Below are positions 5,933-6,665 of a stretch of 6,665 bases of DNA, piece by piece (position 1 is the first letter of the stretch; every line of letters starts with the position of its first letter). Made by a program: the position numbers and the translations under genes. The stretch is from a bacterium. Lineage in GTDB: Bacteria; DYJV01; JALVYZ01. The stretch is taken from the NCBI GenBank assembly GCA_027037705.1, contig JALVYZ010000395.1, positions 1 to 6,665 on the forward strand, given 5' to 3'. Under the pieces are notes generated by a model. That model ran no database searches. It worked only from the letters and a program-made list of their open reading frames with translations, and was not told where the DNA came from.

Positions 5933-6447
5933 AAAAATTTTTTATTATTATTTCTTTTTTTCTTTTAATTACCACACTGAAAGGAGGGGGAAAGATGAAT
6001 TTCACTACAACATCCTTCAATCCAGGAGATTTTATTCCTTCAAAGTACACCTGTGACGGTATTGATATTTCTCCAGAATTAAAATGGAGTGGAGCGCCTC
6101 AAGGTACAAAGAGCTTTGTTTTAATAATGGATGATCCAGATGCTCCTGTTGGAACATGGGACCATTGGGTTGTTTATAATATTCCTGCAAGTGTAACTGA
6201 ATTGCCAGAAGGAGTTAATATTGAATCAATTGGAGCAATTCATGGTAGAAATTCATGGCCATCTGATAATGAAAGATATAGAGGACCTTGTCCACCTCCA
6301 GGAAAACCTCATAGATATTTTTTTAAACTTTATGCTGTTGATATCCCAACTAACTTTAATAAGGGTTTAACAAAAAAAGAAGTTCTTAACAGAATAGAAG
6401 GGCATATATTAGATAAAGCAGAATTTTATGGTTTGTATAGTAGATAA
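5929..6447 (+). CDS. YbhB/YbcL-family (PEBP, Raf-kinase-inhibitor-like) protein with N-terminal signal or anchor
   Basis: A 172-residue protein of the phosphatidylethanolamine-binding-protein family. The core begins at residue 23 (MNFTTTSFNPGDFIPSKYTC) and shows SPELKW (48-53), DPDAP (69-73), DHWVVYNIP (78-86), HGRNSW (105-110), RGPCPPPGKPHRYFFKLYAV (118-137) and a final helix; the DPDAP and GPCPPPGKPHRY stretches form the family ligand pocket. The bacterial function is unclear; eukaryotic relatives bind anionic ligands and regulate kinases. Residues 1-16 are a basic-hydrophobic signal (MKKFFIIISFFLLITT) followed by LKGGGK, which lacks a normal signal-peptidase site, so an anchor is possible. 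The ATG at 5929 overlaps the birA stop by four bases. A second ATG at 5995 with its own strong SD would yield a 150-residue cytoplasmic form starting exactly at the family core. Confidence 0.9.
   Translation: MKKFFIIISFFLLITTLKGGGKMNFTTTSFNPGDFIPSKYTCDGIDISPELKWSGAPQGTKSFVLIMDDPDAPVGTWDHWVVYNIPASVTELPEGVNIESIGAIHGRNSWPSDNERYRGPCPPPGKPHRYFFKLYAVDIPTNFNKGLTKKEVLNRIEGHILDKAEFYGLYSR
5980..5990 (+). promoter_or_regulatory. Internal ribosome binding site for a short form of the PEBP protein
   Basis: AAAGGAGGGGG lies inside the signal-encoding part of the gene, four bases before an in-frame ATG at 5995. It repeats 11 bases (AAGGAGGGGGA) of the site in front of the first start codon. The same bases encode the odd KGGGK stretch of the long form. 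It may drive a 150-residue cytoplasmic product at 5995-6447, or may be the only true start. Confidence 0.6.
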
Positions 6448-6453
6448 ATATTA

Positions 6454-6487
6454 AAAGAGCAGGGGAAAATAGCTCCTGCTCTTTATT
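6454..6487. terminator. Strong hairpin terminator shared by the convergent PEBP and leuC genes
   Basis: A perfect 10-bp stem, AAAGAGCAGG (6454-6463) with CCTGCTCTTT (6475-6484), is extended inward by a G-U and a G-C pair around the loop AAAATAG. On the plus strand it starts seven bases after the PEBP stop codon and ends in CTCTTTATT. On the minus strand the stem ends in CTCTTTTAATATTT, so it can also stop transcription of leuC. The right arm overlaps the leuC stop codon. It is by far the most convincing terminator in the window. Confidence 0.85.
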
Positions 6488-6665
6488 CTAAAAACTCTCT
6501 TGGATCTGTCAAATAACCAGTTATTGCAGTCGCTGCTGCTGTTGCTGGTGAAGATAGATATATAAAACTATTTGGGTTCCCCATTCTGCCTTTAAAATTT
6601 CTATTTTGGGTTGAAAGGCAATTTTCTCCATCTCCTAATATCCCTTGATGAACTCCAACACATGC
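6483..6665 (-). CDS. leuC: 3-isopropylmalate dehydratase large subunit / aconitase family, C-terminal part, cut by the window edge
   Basis: The last 60 codons are present, read in frame from base 6665 to a TAA at 6485-6483. The fragment begins [16 protein letters not shown] and continues with [17 protein letters not shown] (17-33) and [20 protein letters not shown] (36-55). The Cys at position 2 fits the last ligand of the [4Fe-4S] cluster in the CxxC motif. NRNFKGRMG and SPATAAA-AITG are hallmarks of the isopropylmalate dehydratase / homoaconitase branch. LeuC with LeuD isomerises 2-isopropylmalate to 3-isopropylmalate in leucine synthesis. A homoaconitase or other aconitase-superfamily role cannot be excluded from the fragment. 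It is convergent with the PEBP gene and shares its terminator. Confidence 0.9.
   Translation of the reverse strand, partial: ACVGVHQGILGDGENCLSTQNRNFKGRMGNPNSFIYLSSPATAAATAITGYLTDPREFLE

Overview
The window is very AT-rich (roughly 25-30% G+C by eye). It carries a compact bacterial chromosome segment with one looser, accessory-looking stretch. The genes point to a Gram-negative-type bacterium: an AMIN-domain cell-wall amidase with an N-terminal helical-repeat region and a signal peptide, a HTH-less biotin protein ligase, class I fructose-1,6-bisphosphatase, succinyl-CoA synthetase and a LeuC/aconitase-family dehydratase. Such a set is common in low-GC, often thermophilic or anaerobic, non-model lineages (Aquificota-, Deferribacterota- or Desulfurella-like). 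I cannot fix the phylum by reading alone.

Layout, left to right. (1) 1-193, minus: the 5' end of sucC with a strong Shine-Dalgarno (SD) site. (2) 194-651: AT-rich DNA with no convincing gene, but with a possible decayed reading frame. (3) 652-1719, minus: a membrane-anchored or secreted GH114-type glycosidase (endo-alpha-1,4-polygalactosaminidase family), standing alone between long spacers. (4) 1720-2007: a second AT-rich spacer holding a 14-bp tandem repeat. (5) 5129 down to 2008, minus: a tight cluster of N-acetylmuramoyl-L-alanine amidase, nitroreductase-family flavoprotein, class I FBPase and tRNA-Leu(CAG). The tRNA begins two bases after the fbp stop codon. (6) 5130-5203: a divergent intergenic region built on a perfect 25-bp palindrome. 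(7) 5204-6447, plus: birA and a YbhB/YbcL-family (PEBP) gene joined by an ATGA overlap. (8) 6454-6487: a strong terminator shared with (9) the convergent 3' end of leuC at 6483-6665, minus.

How the genes fit together: the two divergent units share one control region. The predicted transcription starts for birA and the amidase lie almost on their start codons, and neither gene has an SD. Genes inside the units (nitroreductase, fbp, the PEBP gene) have strong AGGAGG-type sites. Most products are housekeeping: TCA or reductive TCA cycle, gluconeogenesis, leucine synthesis, biotinylation and wall turnover. The GH114 gene and its flanks are the only part that looks accessory. I found no CRISPR array, insertion sequence or obvious new defence system. 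The most interesting points are the palindromic divergent promoter, the mRNA-tRNA junction, the dual start of the PEBP gene and the orphan GH114 gene.
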